26,531 nucleotides of DNA from the IMG/VR virus record IMGVR_UViG_3300025889_000814, positions 1 through 26,531 of that record; one strand, written 5' to 3'. This document shows positions 6,349 through 12,791 of this stretch, piece by piece (the stretch's first letter is position 1; every line of letters starts with the position of its first letter). The position numbers were made by a program, and so were the translations under genes. The notes beneath the pieces are model-generated. The model was not told the DNA's origin. It saw only the letters and a list, made by a program, of their open reading frames with translations, and searched no databases. The DNA is from a virus.

Positions 6349-6521
6349 GACATAGTGGCGGAATAGGTAGACGCTATAACTAAAAGGTATGAGGTGGCAG
6401 CCAATATTTACTGAAATAGAGGATAAAATAGCTCAGTGGTAGAGCAAAGTCCTGCAAGGCTTCGGTCGCTATTTCGATAATAGCTTTTATCCATGTTAGG
6501 TGCAAATCCTAACCTATGTCA
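6349..6521 (+). tRNA. tRNA-Leu-like gene interrupted by tRNA-Cys
   Basis: The 5' part is clearly class II leucine-type: acceptor strand GACATAG (6349-6355), TG, then GCGGAATAGGTAGACGC (6358-6374, a leucine D-arm). A degenerate anticodon arm ATAAC-TAAAA-GGTAT follows (6376-6390). The 3' part is GTTAGG-TGCAAAT-CCTAAC (T-arm, 6495-6513) and CTATGTC (6514-6520), which pairs perfectly with the 5' acceptor strand; A6521 would be the discriminator. No CCA is encoded. The anticodon loop is 5 bases, so the anticodon (probably UAA) cannot be placed with certainty. The T-stem has 6 pairs and the T-loop has G at position 55. The variable region is about 100 bases long and contains an entire tRNA-Cys. It may be a broken gene. 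Confidence 0.55.
6421..6492 (+). tRNA. tRNA-Cys (GCA) nested in the tRNA-Leu-like gene
   Basis: A cloverleaf is visible. The acceptor GATAAAA (6422-6428) pairs with TTTTATC (6485-6491), with an extra G6421-C6492 pair that makes 8. The D-arm is GCTC ... GAGC (6431-6445). The anticodon stem AAGTC (6447-6451) pairs with GGCTT (6458-6462) around CTGCAA, with anticodon GCA at 6454-6456. The variable loop is CGGTC, and the T-arm is GCTAT-TTCGATA-ATAGC (6468-6484). The anticodon loop has six bases instead of seven, which is unusual. C would be the discriminator base in place of the usual U of bacterial tRNA-Cys. No CCA is encoded. Confidence 0.7.
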
Positions 6522-6524
6522 ATT

Positions 6525-6586
6525 ACCCTGACAACCTAAGGGTTAAATATGGTTGTTGGTTTTACCCTTTTTCCATAATAAAAGGG
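6525..6586 (+). ncRNA. Structured RNA element with competing stems
   Basis: After the tRNAs, ACAACC (6531-6536) can pair with GGTTGT (6551-6556). AAGGGT inside that loop (6538-6543) can pair with ACCCTT (6564-6569), giving an H-type pseudoknot. ACCC at 6525-6528 competes for the same GGGT, and CCCTTTT (6565-6571) can instead pair with AAAAGGG (6580-6586). No U-tract follows, so it is not a standard terminator. Beyond it, up to the 6662 gene, I see only AT-rich leader sequence. Confidence 0.4.
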
Positions 6587-6661
6587 ATTTAATGCAAATA
6601 TACTTTAACTATTTAGGTAGTTTAGTGTTTTTTTATGAATAAAAATTAATTAAATAGAACT

Positions 6662-7033
6662 ATGGAAATCTTTAGTTTACAAATAAGAAAGAGTGGTAAC
6701 TACGATACTATTTATCAAGATGTTGATAAGATCCTTGCAAAGAGTCAGGTAGTTAGTGGTGGTATAAGTAAAGAATTTAAGAAACAATCTGTAGCCTACG
6801 CACTCCGAAAAATGATAAATAATAAAAATTATTTTGATGTATCCATTGTAAGAGAAGCGTGTGAGGCATCTGGAATTCATATTTCAACTGAAAGGGTTAA
6901 TCTTTATAGACTAGCTCATTGTATGAATTGGGGTGATATGACTGATGACTACAGACAAACCTTGATAGCGATGATAATGGACGATTTCAGGAGTTTATTT
7001 ATTAACAAAGAAACAGAGGCAAGTAATGTGTGA
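6662..7033 (+). CDS. Hypothetical phage protein (123 aa)
   Basis: The product is 123 aa with no family I recognise. It is mostly helical in appearance, with a Lys-rich first half (SGGISKEFKKQSVAYALRKM) and a second half with several aromatic and Met residues (HCMNWGDMTDDYRQTLIAMI). No signal peptide or membrane segment is visible. It is the first gene after the tRNA region. The next gene starts 8 bases before its stop, so the run 6662-8128 looks like one transcription unit leading to SSB-like and nuclease genes. A regulatory or replication-accessory role is only a guess from position. Confidence 0.6.
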   Translation: MEIFSLQIRKSGNYDTIYQDVDKILAKSQVVSGGISKEFKKQSVAYALRKMINNKNYFDVSIVREACEASGIHISTERVNLYRLAHCMNWGDMTDDYRQTLIAMIMDDFRSLFINKETEASNV

Positions 7034-7274
7034 AGTAAGTGAAATAATAACATCGGTAGAGTGGATTTTATCTATCGTGTTGACAGTTATAATGTTAATT
7101 ATGATGTTTATATTCAAAAGAATATCTGATAAAACAAATATATCAACAGCCATCTTAAGAATGTCTTTAAAAGAATTGGAGAAGTTCAAGAAAGAAATTG
7201 ATATGAATATTGAGTATAAGAAAATTGAAAAGACTTTTATTAAAAAATTAAAGGGAAAACTATGCAAAAATTAA
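7026..7274 (+). CDS. Membrane-anchored coiled-coil protein (82 aa)
   Basis: After a short acidic start there is one hydrophobic helix (WILSIVLTVIMLIMMFIFKR, about 13-32). A charged, probably coiled-coil tail (MSLKELEKFKKEIDMNIEYKK) follows and ends in a Lys-rich stretch. The arrangement suggests an inner-membrane anchor with a cytoplasmic tail. No family is recognised. Start and stop overlap both neighbours (8 bases upstream, 13 bases downstream), which supports it being translated. It lies directly before the SSB-like gene. Confidence 0.6.
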   Translation: MCEVSEIITSVEWILSIVLTVIMLIMMFIFKRISDKTNISTAILRMSLKELEKFKKEIDMNIEYKKIEKTFIKKLKGKLCKN

Positions 7275-7624
7275 GATTACAAAGCGTATGGAATAAAGAA
7301 ACTAACTCTTTTGATAGAACTAAATTTGAGCTAAGAGAATCTGATAAAGTAATATCTGGCAAGGTCTCGGTATCTTCAAAAAAAGGTGATAAATGGATTT
7401 CTAAGCCCTTACCGTTTACAGCCTTTAAGTCTCAAATAGACGAGGAGACGCAAAGAACATTGCTTCATTCTGGCGGTCAGTTATTTGAGGCTGAGTTTGG
7501 TTTAATGGTTGATAGCTTCGAGGCTGATGGTAAAGAGGTTAAATATATTAAATTGATTATTAATAAGGCTGTTGCGCTGGAAGCTAATTTGCCAGAAGAT
7601 CTAGATAATGATCTCCCCTTCTAA
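7262..7624 (+). CDS. Probable single-stranded DNA-binding protein
   Basis: The 120-aa product ends in NLPEDLDNDLPF, an acidic tail with a terminal Pro-Phe like the D-D-I-P-F tip by which SSB proteins recruit replication partners. The body looks like an OB-fold: alternating strands such as VISGKVSVSS and KPLPFTAF, then LFEAEFGLMVDSFEADGKEV and KYIKLIINKAV. It lacks the classic bacterial SSB N-terminus, so it is a diverged phage type. Its job would be to coat single strands for the annealing protein. A weak ribosome site (AAAGGGAAA) precedes the ATG, and the VRR-NUC nuclease gene starts 6 bases after its stop. Confidence 0.65.
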   Translation: MQKLRLQSVWNKETNSFDRTKFELRESDKVISGKVSVSSKKGDKWISKPLPFTAFKSQIDEETQRTLLHSGGQLFEAEFGLMVDSFEADGKEVKYIKLIINKAVALEANLPEDLDNDLPF

Positions 7625-7630
7625 AAACTA

Positions 7631-8128
7631 ATGATAAATCTAATCTACAACAAAGATATAAAAGAAATAGAGAATAAAGACTCTATAACTCCTAATGAAA
7701 TGACTTTATTGCCACTAAAGAACGCCCTAGAGACAAAAATACAACAATACTGTCACAATATATTCAAACAACTATCATTTGACTTAGAACGCAAATATGG
7801 TAAAAAGGTTGTTGAGTTTGTGCAAATGGATAATGGTGGTAAGATGGGTTTTGCTCAGAAAGCTAAAAAGAAAGCCGAGGGTACTAAGGCAGGAATGCCA
7901 GACGTTTCATTATTCTGTGGCTCTCCTTACGGTCAATATTCTAAAGTTATTTTAGTTGAGTTTAAGAGAATGGGCATAACTAATGAAAAATGTATATCAG
8001 AAGAACAAAGATATTACCACGATTGGTTTAACTCAATAGGCTTTAAAGCTTATATTACTAACAACCCTATATTTTTTAGAGATGTTATATGCAAAGAAGT
8101 TACCGATTTCTTTGATTCTATCCAGTAA
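7631..8128 (+). CDS. VRR-NUC domain nuclease
   Basis: The 165-aa product shows the VRR-NUC layout: an early Glu (E34, ALETKIQQY), then GMPDVSLF (P90-D91), ILVEFK (E110-x-K112) and SEEQRYYHDWFNSIGF with Q126. This is the PD-(D/E)xK catalytic set. Stand-alone phage VRR-NUC proteins are nucleases thought to cut branched or recombination intermediates, such as Holliday-junction-like DNA. Its position after the SSB-like gene and on the same strand as the Sak3 protein fits a recombination system. It is the last gene of the + strand block, and the facing - strand block ends three bases away. Confidence 0.8.
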   Translation: MINLIYNKDIKEIENKDSITPNEMTLLPLKNALETKIQQYCHNIFKQLSFDLERKYGKKVVEFVQMDNGGKMGFAQKAKKKAEGTKAGMPDVSLFCGSPYGQYSKVILVEFKRMGITNEKCISEEQRYYHDWFNSIGFKAYITNNPIFFRDVICKEVTDFFDSIQ

Positions 8129-8131
8129 TAT

Positions 8132-8560
8132 TTATACAACCTCTAACTCGAATTTATCTGGTAATATTTTTTTATCTCTTAATCTTTCTAGTGTAGAATT
8201 TGAGGCGGTAATTGCCAATTCTCCGTCCATAAAAGCCCAATCTTTACCTAAAAGAATACAGCCTTTTGTATGCTTTTCTTTATTGCCATTATGAATTTCA
8301 ATACCAGTTCTATCTTTAACATCTAACAATCTCCAATATTGGAAGCGACCTGTATCATCTCTAATTACTTTATATATTCCTGTTGGAATACACGAGATTT
8401 GATTCTGATTATCTAGCCAAGGATTCTCTAGGGTTTTGCAGATTTCCTCCTCGCCATAATATAGAGTTCCTAATGTGGCTCTAGAAGGTAAGGAGCATTT
8501 ACTAATATCCCCTATTTCTCTTTTTAAAGTAAATCTCTTTGGTTTTAATATATCAATCAT
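8132..8560 (-). CDS. DUF5675-family protein, likely endolysin
   Basis: The 142-aa product fits the DUF5675 pattern: TLGTLYYGEEEICKTLENPW (29-48), SCIPTGIYKV (56-65), then IEIHNGNKEKHTKGCILLGK (87-106). The His ... Gly-Cys arrangement (H90, H97, C101) resembles the active site of L,D-transpeptidase-like folds acting on peptidoglycan. This is an inference from the motif. It has no signal peptide and lies at the end of a lysis cassette with holin-like and spanin genes, and no other endolysin is visible in the window. It is the last gene of the late block; its start is 4 bases within the preceding o-spanin gene's end. Confidence 0.7.
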   Translation of the reverse strand: MIDILKPKRFTLKREIGDISKCSLPSRATLGTLYYGEEEICKTLENPWLDNQNQISCIPTGIYKVIRDDTGRFQYWRLLDVKDRTGIEIHNGNKEKHTKGCILLGKDWAFMDGELAITASNSTLERLRDKKILPDKFELEVV

Positions 8561-8811
8561 AATTCACAAATTGCTTGTTCTATGTGATCCAAATAGTCTT
8601 TACAGACTTCACACGCAAAACGGTTATTATTAATTACATCTTCTTTTTCTTGCCTAGAATAAGTTCTAGAATCATAGTAATAAATTAAATGAGAACCTAA
8701 GCAAATATCTTTACTTGCTGGCAGGCTTCTTCCATTTTTGCAACTTAGAATCAAGAGCAGAATTAGAAAGACTATTAGTATCTTTAATAATTTTATTGCG
8801 TAATTTAACAT
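8557..8811 (-). CDS. Outer-membrane spanin subunit (o-spanin, Rz1-like)
   Basis: The 84-aa product starts with a hydrophobic signal (LLKILIVFLILLLILSC) ending in a lipobox-like I-L-S-C with C24 as the lipidated residue. The mature part has paired Cys (DICLGSH ... CEVCKDYL) and an SRQEK-x5-NNN-x-F-x-C segment common in Rz1-like lipoproteins. Its first 101 bases lie out of frame inside the 3' part of the i-spanin gene. This overlapping layout is diagnostic of Rz/Rz1 pairs. With its partner it would fuse inner and outer membranes at the last step of lysis. Confidence 0.75.
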   Translation of the reverse strand: MLNYAIKLLKILIVFLILLLILSCKNGRSLPASKDICLGSHLIYYYDSRTYSRQEKEDVINNNRFACEVCKDYLDHIEQAICEL

Positions 8812-8923
8812 TTTTCACTACCTCTTTATTTTCTTTATTTTCTACACTGTCTTTTCCTGCCTTGAAAAAGTAAAATGCAACACCACTAATAAAAGTTATA
8901 ATTCCTAAAATCTTATTTATCAT
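8711..8923 (-). CDS. Inner-membrane spanin subunit (i-spanin, Rz-like)
   Basis: This 70-aa protein has an N-terminal transmembrane helix (ILGIITFISGVAFYFF, about 5-20). A charged helical periplasmic domain follows (GKDSVENKENKEVVKNVKLRN ...) and ends SKLQKWKKPASK, a short basic tail like those of small phage Rz proteins. Its 3' half overlaps the start of the o-spanin gene in another frame. The upstream 45-aa membrane protein gene overlaps its start by 11 bases. Identification rests on the topology plus the overlap. Confidence 0.7.
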   Translation of the reverse strand: MINKILGIITFISGVAFYFFKAGKDSVENKENKEVVKNVKLRNKIIKDTNSLSNSALDSKLQKWKKPASK

Positions 8924-9050
8924 TTTTTAATTTATTTAATCTTTCTAAATGTGAATCACAAATATCAAATCCAATATAAATACCAATTGCTATACCTATT
9001 ACCAAAAAGAAACAGCAAGTTAAAAATAGATCAATATTTGATATTGACAT
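8913..9050 (-). CDS. Small membrane protein in the lysis cassette (45 aa)
   Basis: The frame runs from ATG 9048-9050 to TAA 8913-8915. One hydrophobic helix is clear (FLTCCFFLVIGIAIGIYIGF, about 9-28), followed by a polar tail (DICDSHLERLNKLKNDK). It overlaps the i-spanin start by 11 bases and begins one base before the end of the gene upstream (9050), so it is tightly packed between two lysis genes. It could be a second holin, a pinholin or a lysis regulator. No family is recognised. Confidence 0.5.
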   Translation of the reverse strand: MSISNIDLFLTCCFFLVIGIAIGIYIGFDICDSHLERLNKLKNDK

Positions 9051-9295
9051 TATTTTTTAATAGCCTTTATTAATTCAGCTATTTTTTCAATAGTTGTCAA
9101 TCCAGAATATATAAAACTAGCTCCAAATAATATACCTATTACTACTAATAAGAATTTAGGTTTTGCTATGATTATAAATATAGCGGCAATTCCACTTATT
9201 AAAGCTAAGAATATAGCTGCCGCTGCTGTTGCGACAGCTTTTAATCTTTTAGAAGATTTATTACCTTTATCACACTCTAAGAAATTATACTTCAT
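9050..9295 (-). CDS. Holin-like two-helix membrane protein
   Basis: The 81-aa product has a basic start (NKSSKRLKAV), then two hydrophobic helices: AAAAIFLALISGIAAIFIII (about 24-43) and FLLVVIGILFGASFIYSGL (about 48-66). It ends in a basic tail (AELIKAIKK). The size, two-helix layout and basic C-terminus match class II holins, which set the timing of lysis by making inner-membrane holes. It lies immediately before the spanins. Start and stop overlap neighbouring genes. No sequence family is recognised, so the call rests on topology and context. Confidence 0.6.
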   Translation of the reverse strand: MKYNFLECDKGNKSSKRLKAVATAAAAIFLALISGIAAIFIIIAKPKFLLVVIGILFGASFIYSGLTTIEKIAELIKAIKK

Positions 9296-9584
9296 TTTTA
9301 TTATTAATATTTTTTATTTCCTCTAAGGCTTCATTTAATACGCCTTCGTTTTTCTCAATTAACCCATGAATATTTCTTCTAACAGGATCTATTTCTTCCT
9401 TTACTACCTTTCTAACTTCTGATTCAAAAGAGAGTATTATTTTATCAATAGCCGCTTGGAAAAGAAAATCACTTATCTTCTTACCAATTTTAATAAACAG
9501 ATAAGCAAAATAAGTAGCCACTACAAAATACCAATAATTAGTCCAAGCATTAATTTCATCTACAAAACCCCCTTTCTTTTCCAT
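9285..9584 (-). CDS. Membrane-anchored coiled-coil protein before the holin-like gene
   Basis: The product is 99 aa with one membrane helix near the N-terminus (YWYFVVATYFAYLFIKIG, about 17-34). A long charged helix follows (ESEVRKVVKEEIDPVRRNIH ... NEALEEIKNINNKN). It could be part of the lysis machinery (holin or antiholin) or a membrane anchor for another phage protein. It is coupled to both neighbours: its start overlaps the stop of the gene at 9584-10090, and its end overlaps the holin-like start by 11 bases. Confidence 0.55.
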   Translation of the reverse strand: MEKKGGFVDEINAWTNYWYFVVATYFAYLFIKIGKKISDFLFQAAIDKIILSFESEVRKVVKEEIDPVRRNIHGLIEKNEGVLNEALEEIKNINNKNEV

Positions 9585-10090
9585 TATTCAATAATTTGAA
9601 TTATATCATAAGCTTCAACTTCTTCAATAGTTTCAAGAAGCTCAACAGCATCTTTTCTTTTTCTTGCTTGTACTATTTCTTGGGAATCTCTTAATCTAAT
9701 GTGATTGCATATAGAAATTAAATCAGCTTTATTAATATCGACTATTGTATTGTCAGAAGTTATCCAATCTTCAATAGCAACATCACTTAGACTCTGGATT
9801 GCATTAATAAAAGCTAGTTGAGAAACTATATCTCTTTGAAAATAATAATCTTTATTATCAATGGAATGTAGAATATCTTTTTTAATTTCTAGATCTCTTT
9901 GGTTATTAATTGCAGTTTTCTTTTTTTCTTTAGCTTCCTCTAATTTAACCTCAGTTGGATTAAAAGAAGGTTTTTCTAAATCATATTTCCACTTTCTAAT
10001 AAAATCTCCACTTCCTTCATTAGCTAAATCAAAGCCGTTAAAGTCATTAATATTATTATTTTTTAAATATTTTATTATTAAATCTTCCAT
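9584..10090 (-). CDS. DUF4376-type tail-fibre-associated protein
   Basis: The 168-aa product resembles the DUF4376 pattern found at the end of many phage tail genes. It has a Lys/Glu-rich AKEKKKTAINNQRDLEIKK (about 54-72), a middle QLAFINAIQSLSDVAIEDW, then DNTIVDINKADLISICNHIR and a closing R-x-R-K-x-A-x-x-x-L-x-x-I-x-x-V-E-x-Y-D. Such proteins accompany tail fibres, possibly in assembly or attachment. It follows the fibre gene directly and has one of the clearest ribosome sites in the window: AGGAGG, 8 bases before the ATG. Confidence 0.6.
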   Translation of the reverse strand: MEDLIIKYLKNNNINDFNGFDLANEGSGDFIRKWKYDLEKPSFNPTEVKLEEAKEKKKTAINNQRDLEIKKDILHSIDNKDYYFQRDIVSQLAFINAIQSLSDVAIEDWITSDNTIVDINKADLISICNHIRLRDSQEIVQARKRKDAVELLETIEEVEAYDIIQIIE

Positions 10091-10091
10091 G

Positions 10092-11201
10092 TTATAACCC
10101 TCCTAAATAAATTGCTTGAAAAAATGTATCATCAGCACCGCCAATCATATTGCCCCCGTTTATTGAATAACCGGCTACATCAATATAATCCGTTGATCCA
10201 TTCATTGAGACAAGCATAGGCACTTGATGATGTAAGTCCTGAGTATTGCCCGACCTACCAGTAATACAAGGAAAACAAATAACAGTCCCATTCTTTCTAA
10301 TTCTAACCTCAACTCTACTGACATCCGAAATTCCAGTGTAACCAATACTGGCTATTATAAGATAATAACCAGCTCTTAATGGAGTAAATCTATAATTTGT
10401 GGCATTATCATACCAAGAATTATTATCCCAAGACTCAGTGTCAAAATTTACTCTAGTTTCCGTTGTCGCACTAATAGCTTGATTTGATGATAAATAAGCT
10501 GAAAAAGTTGGTCTTTGTAATAGTCCAGCGGTTGCGGGAGTTATTACTCTTTCTGTATCCGTAGCGGTATTTGCTTCAGTTTGTGTTGCTATCTCCACAA
10601 CTCCAACCGCAGTCTCTGTGGCGTCTGAAATATTAGTTGCTGTTATATAAGGTTTTTCTGGGTTTTGTAAAACCAAAGCAGTTCCGTTGTCGATTAATTT
10701 ATAGAAACTTCCAGCAACCATATCACCACTTTCTAAAGCTGTTGTTGCTCCTGCTCCATCTGATTTTTCAATTGCTCTTGATCCTACTCCACTAATGTCA
10801 GCAGTAGATGCGGTTGTGTTTCCGTCCCCAGCTCCTATTTTAATAATCCAGCTTTGACCTGCCGCATAGGCGGTAATAGCTGGTGAGGGTGTCCATGTGT
10901 AAGCATTTGCCGGACCGCCATTCTCGCCCAAATATTCATAAGCATTGTCTTGAACTTGACCAAGTGCTATTGAGTCAGTTCTGGCGCTGCCATTTGTTAG
11001 CCCTGTAAACTTTTTAGAGTTCATTGGAATATTAGCGGTAATAGTTGTCTGACCATCTTTTGTAATACAATTCGATAGCCCCGTTGCAAAGCCGTCGTCT
11101 TCTGTATCCATTCTTGAGGCTTCGATATTTACACCATTGCCTTCATCTGTTGTCCAGTCGTAAGTTCTTACAAATGTTCCTGTTCCGTTAAATGATCCCA
11201 T
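10092..11201 (-). CDS. Tail fibre with C1q-like C-terminal domain
   Basis: The 369-aa protein is rich in Thr, Ala, Gly and Asn. Around residues 48-85 it has a fibre-type collar motif: IPMNSKKFTGLTNGSARTDS then IALGQVQDN. The region ATNISDATETAVGVVEIATQ is a common phage fibre repeat. The last ~125 residues (from about TETRVNFDTESWDNNSWY, through RFTPLRAGYYLIIASIGYTG, to TFFQAIYLGG) have the beta-strand spacing of a C1q/TNF-like trimeric tip. It should bind the host surface, with the tip deciding specificity. It lies between ejection protein genes and the DUF4376 gene, as expected for a fibre locus. Confidence 0.75.
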   Translation of the reverse strand: MGSFNGTGTFVRTYDWTTDEGNGVNIEASRMDTEDDGFATGLSNCITKDGQTTITANIPMNSKKFTGLTNGSARTDSIALGQVQDNAYEYLGENGGPANAYTWTPSPAITAYAAGQSWIIKIGAGDGNTTASTADISGVGSRAIEKSDGAGATTALESGDMVAGSFYKLIDNGTALVLQNPEKPYITATNISDATETAVGVVEIATQTEANTATDTERVITPATAGLLQRPTFSAYLSSNQAISATTETRVNFDTESWDNNSWYDNATNYRFTPLRAGYYLIIASIGYTGISDVSRVEVRIRKNGTVICFPCITGRSGNTQDLHHQVPMLVSMNGSTDYIDVAGYSINGGNMIGGADDTFFQAIYLGGL

Positions 11202-11204
11202 AAT

Positions 11205-12791
11205 TTATTGAGTTGATTGTTGAGCCGCTCCAACTGAAAGCAGCTTAGTTAATAATTTAGTTCTAGCTTTTTCATTAGGTATTTTACTAATAATTTCAGC
11301 GGCGCTATTTCCACCACTTTGAATTAAAGTCAAAGCATCATTTACCTTACCTGATGCAATTAATTTTTGCGCCTTTCTTGCTACCGTTCCAGAGGCCGCT
11401 AATGCCGCACCACCAATTGGAGATCCAGCCAACCCACCAGCAAAAATAGAGGCAACTGGCAATGCTGTATTGCCCTGCGTCGCAGAAGATCCTAAATCAA
11501 ATCCAAACTTTCCTAGTTGTTTAAGTAATTTCTCGCCAGTTTCATTTGTTGCTGCGTTTCTTAATGCTTTTATTTCATCAGGATTAAAACCTCTTAAATT
11601 TTTCTTATTATTTATAAATGATTGAAAAACTTGTTTAATTCTATTTGGATCTCCGTCGGCTTTTTCAGCTAAACTAGCTATTTTCTCATATTTCTTATAT
11701 ATTCCCCAATCATTTCTTGCTTGGCTTAATAATTCAGTAGCTTGCTTCCCTCCCTTTCCTAAATCACTAGGATTTAGTTTTTCAACTATATCATCAATTT
11801 TATCAATCAAAATATTGGCTTTTAAGCCATCTGGAGTCACAGATCCTGTAATTTCTGTATTCTTCTTGACTACTTGACCCAATAATTGCCTGTACTGATC
11901 TAAACCTTCAAGGCTTAATTCACCAGCTTTAGTATCGGCTCTCATTCCTTTTAGGACTGATAAAGTATCGCCATGTAATTTAGAATTTAATTTTCCACTT
12001 GCTAATAAAGTCTTATCAAGATCAGTGGTAATTTTATTAACAGTTCTAGGGTTTAGATCTGCTCCAATTTTACGCATATCATCATACAATTGTGATGCTT
12101 TATTTTTTAAAGCTTGTGTTCCTTCGCCTATTTGTTCAATAGTTTTAATTCCTAGTCCGCTTTTTATTCCTTTTACGGAGTTTTGTACTATTTCTTTTGT
12201 TTTAGCCGCCGCCGCTCCAGTTCCTTTAATTATTCCAAAAGTTGCAGCACTTACTAAAGCCCCTGTTTCTGTTTGTTTTAACCTTTCTGTTAAAGTTCCC
12301 TCTTGGGTTGGACTTAATGCGGATACGGCAGAACCAGAAGCAATAGCACCCCCAAGACCAACACCACCAATGGGAGCTGTACCAATTATTTGACCAATAG
12401 CCCTACCTGCCTTTTGTGCGCCAGTTAAACCCTCTCTTTCTTTTGCTACTTGTTGACCAATCTTTCTAGATAAATCTTCTCGGCCCAATAATTCAGATCC
12501 AATCTGAAAAGCTCCTGCACCCAACTCTCCTAATCCTGGTCCTAATTCCAGTAAAGCTTCTGGCACTTTTGCTAAAGTCTCTTTACTAGGCAATAAACCA
12601 CTTCCACCCTTTCCAACTCCAAATTGCCCCAATCTTTCTATGAAAGATGGTTTAGCTTCTTGATTTACATCAACTTCTTGAAATTGGGGCTGACTCATTA
12701 CAAACTCTTCAATCTGTTCGTTAGTTGCACCTTTAGGCACTTCTATTTTAGCCTTTCTTCCGTTTGGTAATTGAATCGTTGCTATTGGCAT
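11205..12791 (-). CDS. DNA ejection protein with hydrophobic glycine-rich segments
   Basis: The 528-aa protein opens with ATIQLPNGRKAKIEVPKGAT then NEQIEEFV. This 'L-P-x-G-R ... P-x-x-x-x-x-E-Q-I' starter is often found in phage internal virion proteins. It has two long Gly/Ala-rich hydrophobic stretches (about 134-165, GGVGLGGAIASGSAVSALSP; and about 446-470, FAGGLAGSPIGGAALAASGT) that could insert into a membrane. A charged helical region lies between them. The likely role is forming part of the channel that carries DNA across the envelope, like P22 gp16 or gp20. Assignment rests on composition and position. Confidence 0.6.
   Translation of the reverse strand: MPIATIQLPNGRKAKIEVPKGATNEQIEEFVMSQPQFQEVDVNQEAKPSFIERLGQFGVGKGGSGLLPSKETLAKVPEALLELGPGLGELGAGAFQIGSELLGREDLSRKIGQQVAKEREGLTGAQKAGRAIGQIIGTAPIGGVGLGGAIASGSAVSALSPTQEGTLTERLKQTETGALVSAATFGIIKGTGAAAAKTKEIVQNSVKGIKSGLGIKTIEQIGEGTQALKNKASQLYDDMRKIGADLNPRTVNKITTDLDKTLLASGKLNSKLHGDTLSVLKGMRADTKAGELSLEGLDQYRQLLGQVVKKNTEITGSVTPDGLKANILIDKIDDIVEKLNPSDLGKGGKQATELLSQARNDWGIYKKYEKIASLAEKADGDPNRIKQVFQSFINNKKNLRGFNPDEIKALRNAATNETGEKLLKQLGKFGFDLGSSATQGNTALPVASIFAGGLAGSPIGGAALAASGTVARKAQKLIASGKVNDALTLIQSGGNSAAEIISKIPNEKARTKLLTKLLSVGAAQQSTQ

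Noticed and set aside
6565-6586. CCCTTTT/AAAAGGG stem as an intrinsic terminator for the tRNA region
   Set aside because: The stem is followed by ATTTAATG rather than a U-run, and it competes with the pseudoknot pairing.
6995-7267. - strand hydrophobic ORF (and 6677-6880) opposite the early genes
   Set aside because: It is antisense to two tightly packed + strand genes; hydrophobicity comes from AT-rich complement.
8082-8294. + strand ORF crossing the convergent junction
   Set aside because: It overlaps the ends of the VRR-NUC and DUF5675 genes in other frames and has no recognisable features.
12025-12393. + strand ORF of 122 codons, and similar ones at 13030, 14311 and 15980
   Set aside because: They are antisense to well-supported late genes, have no ribosome sites, and show the composition expected from reverse-strand translation.
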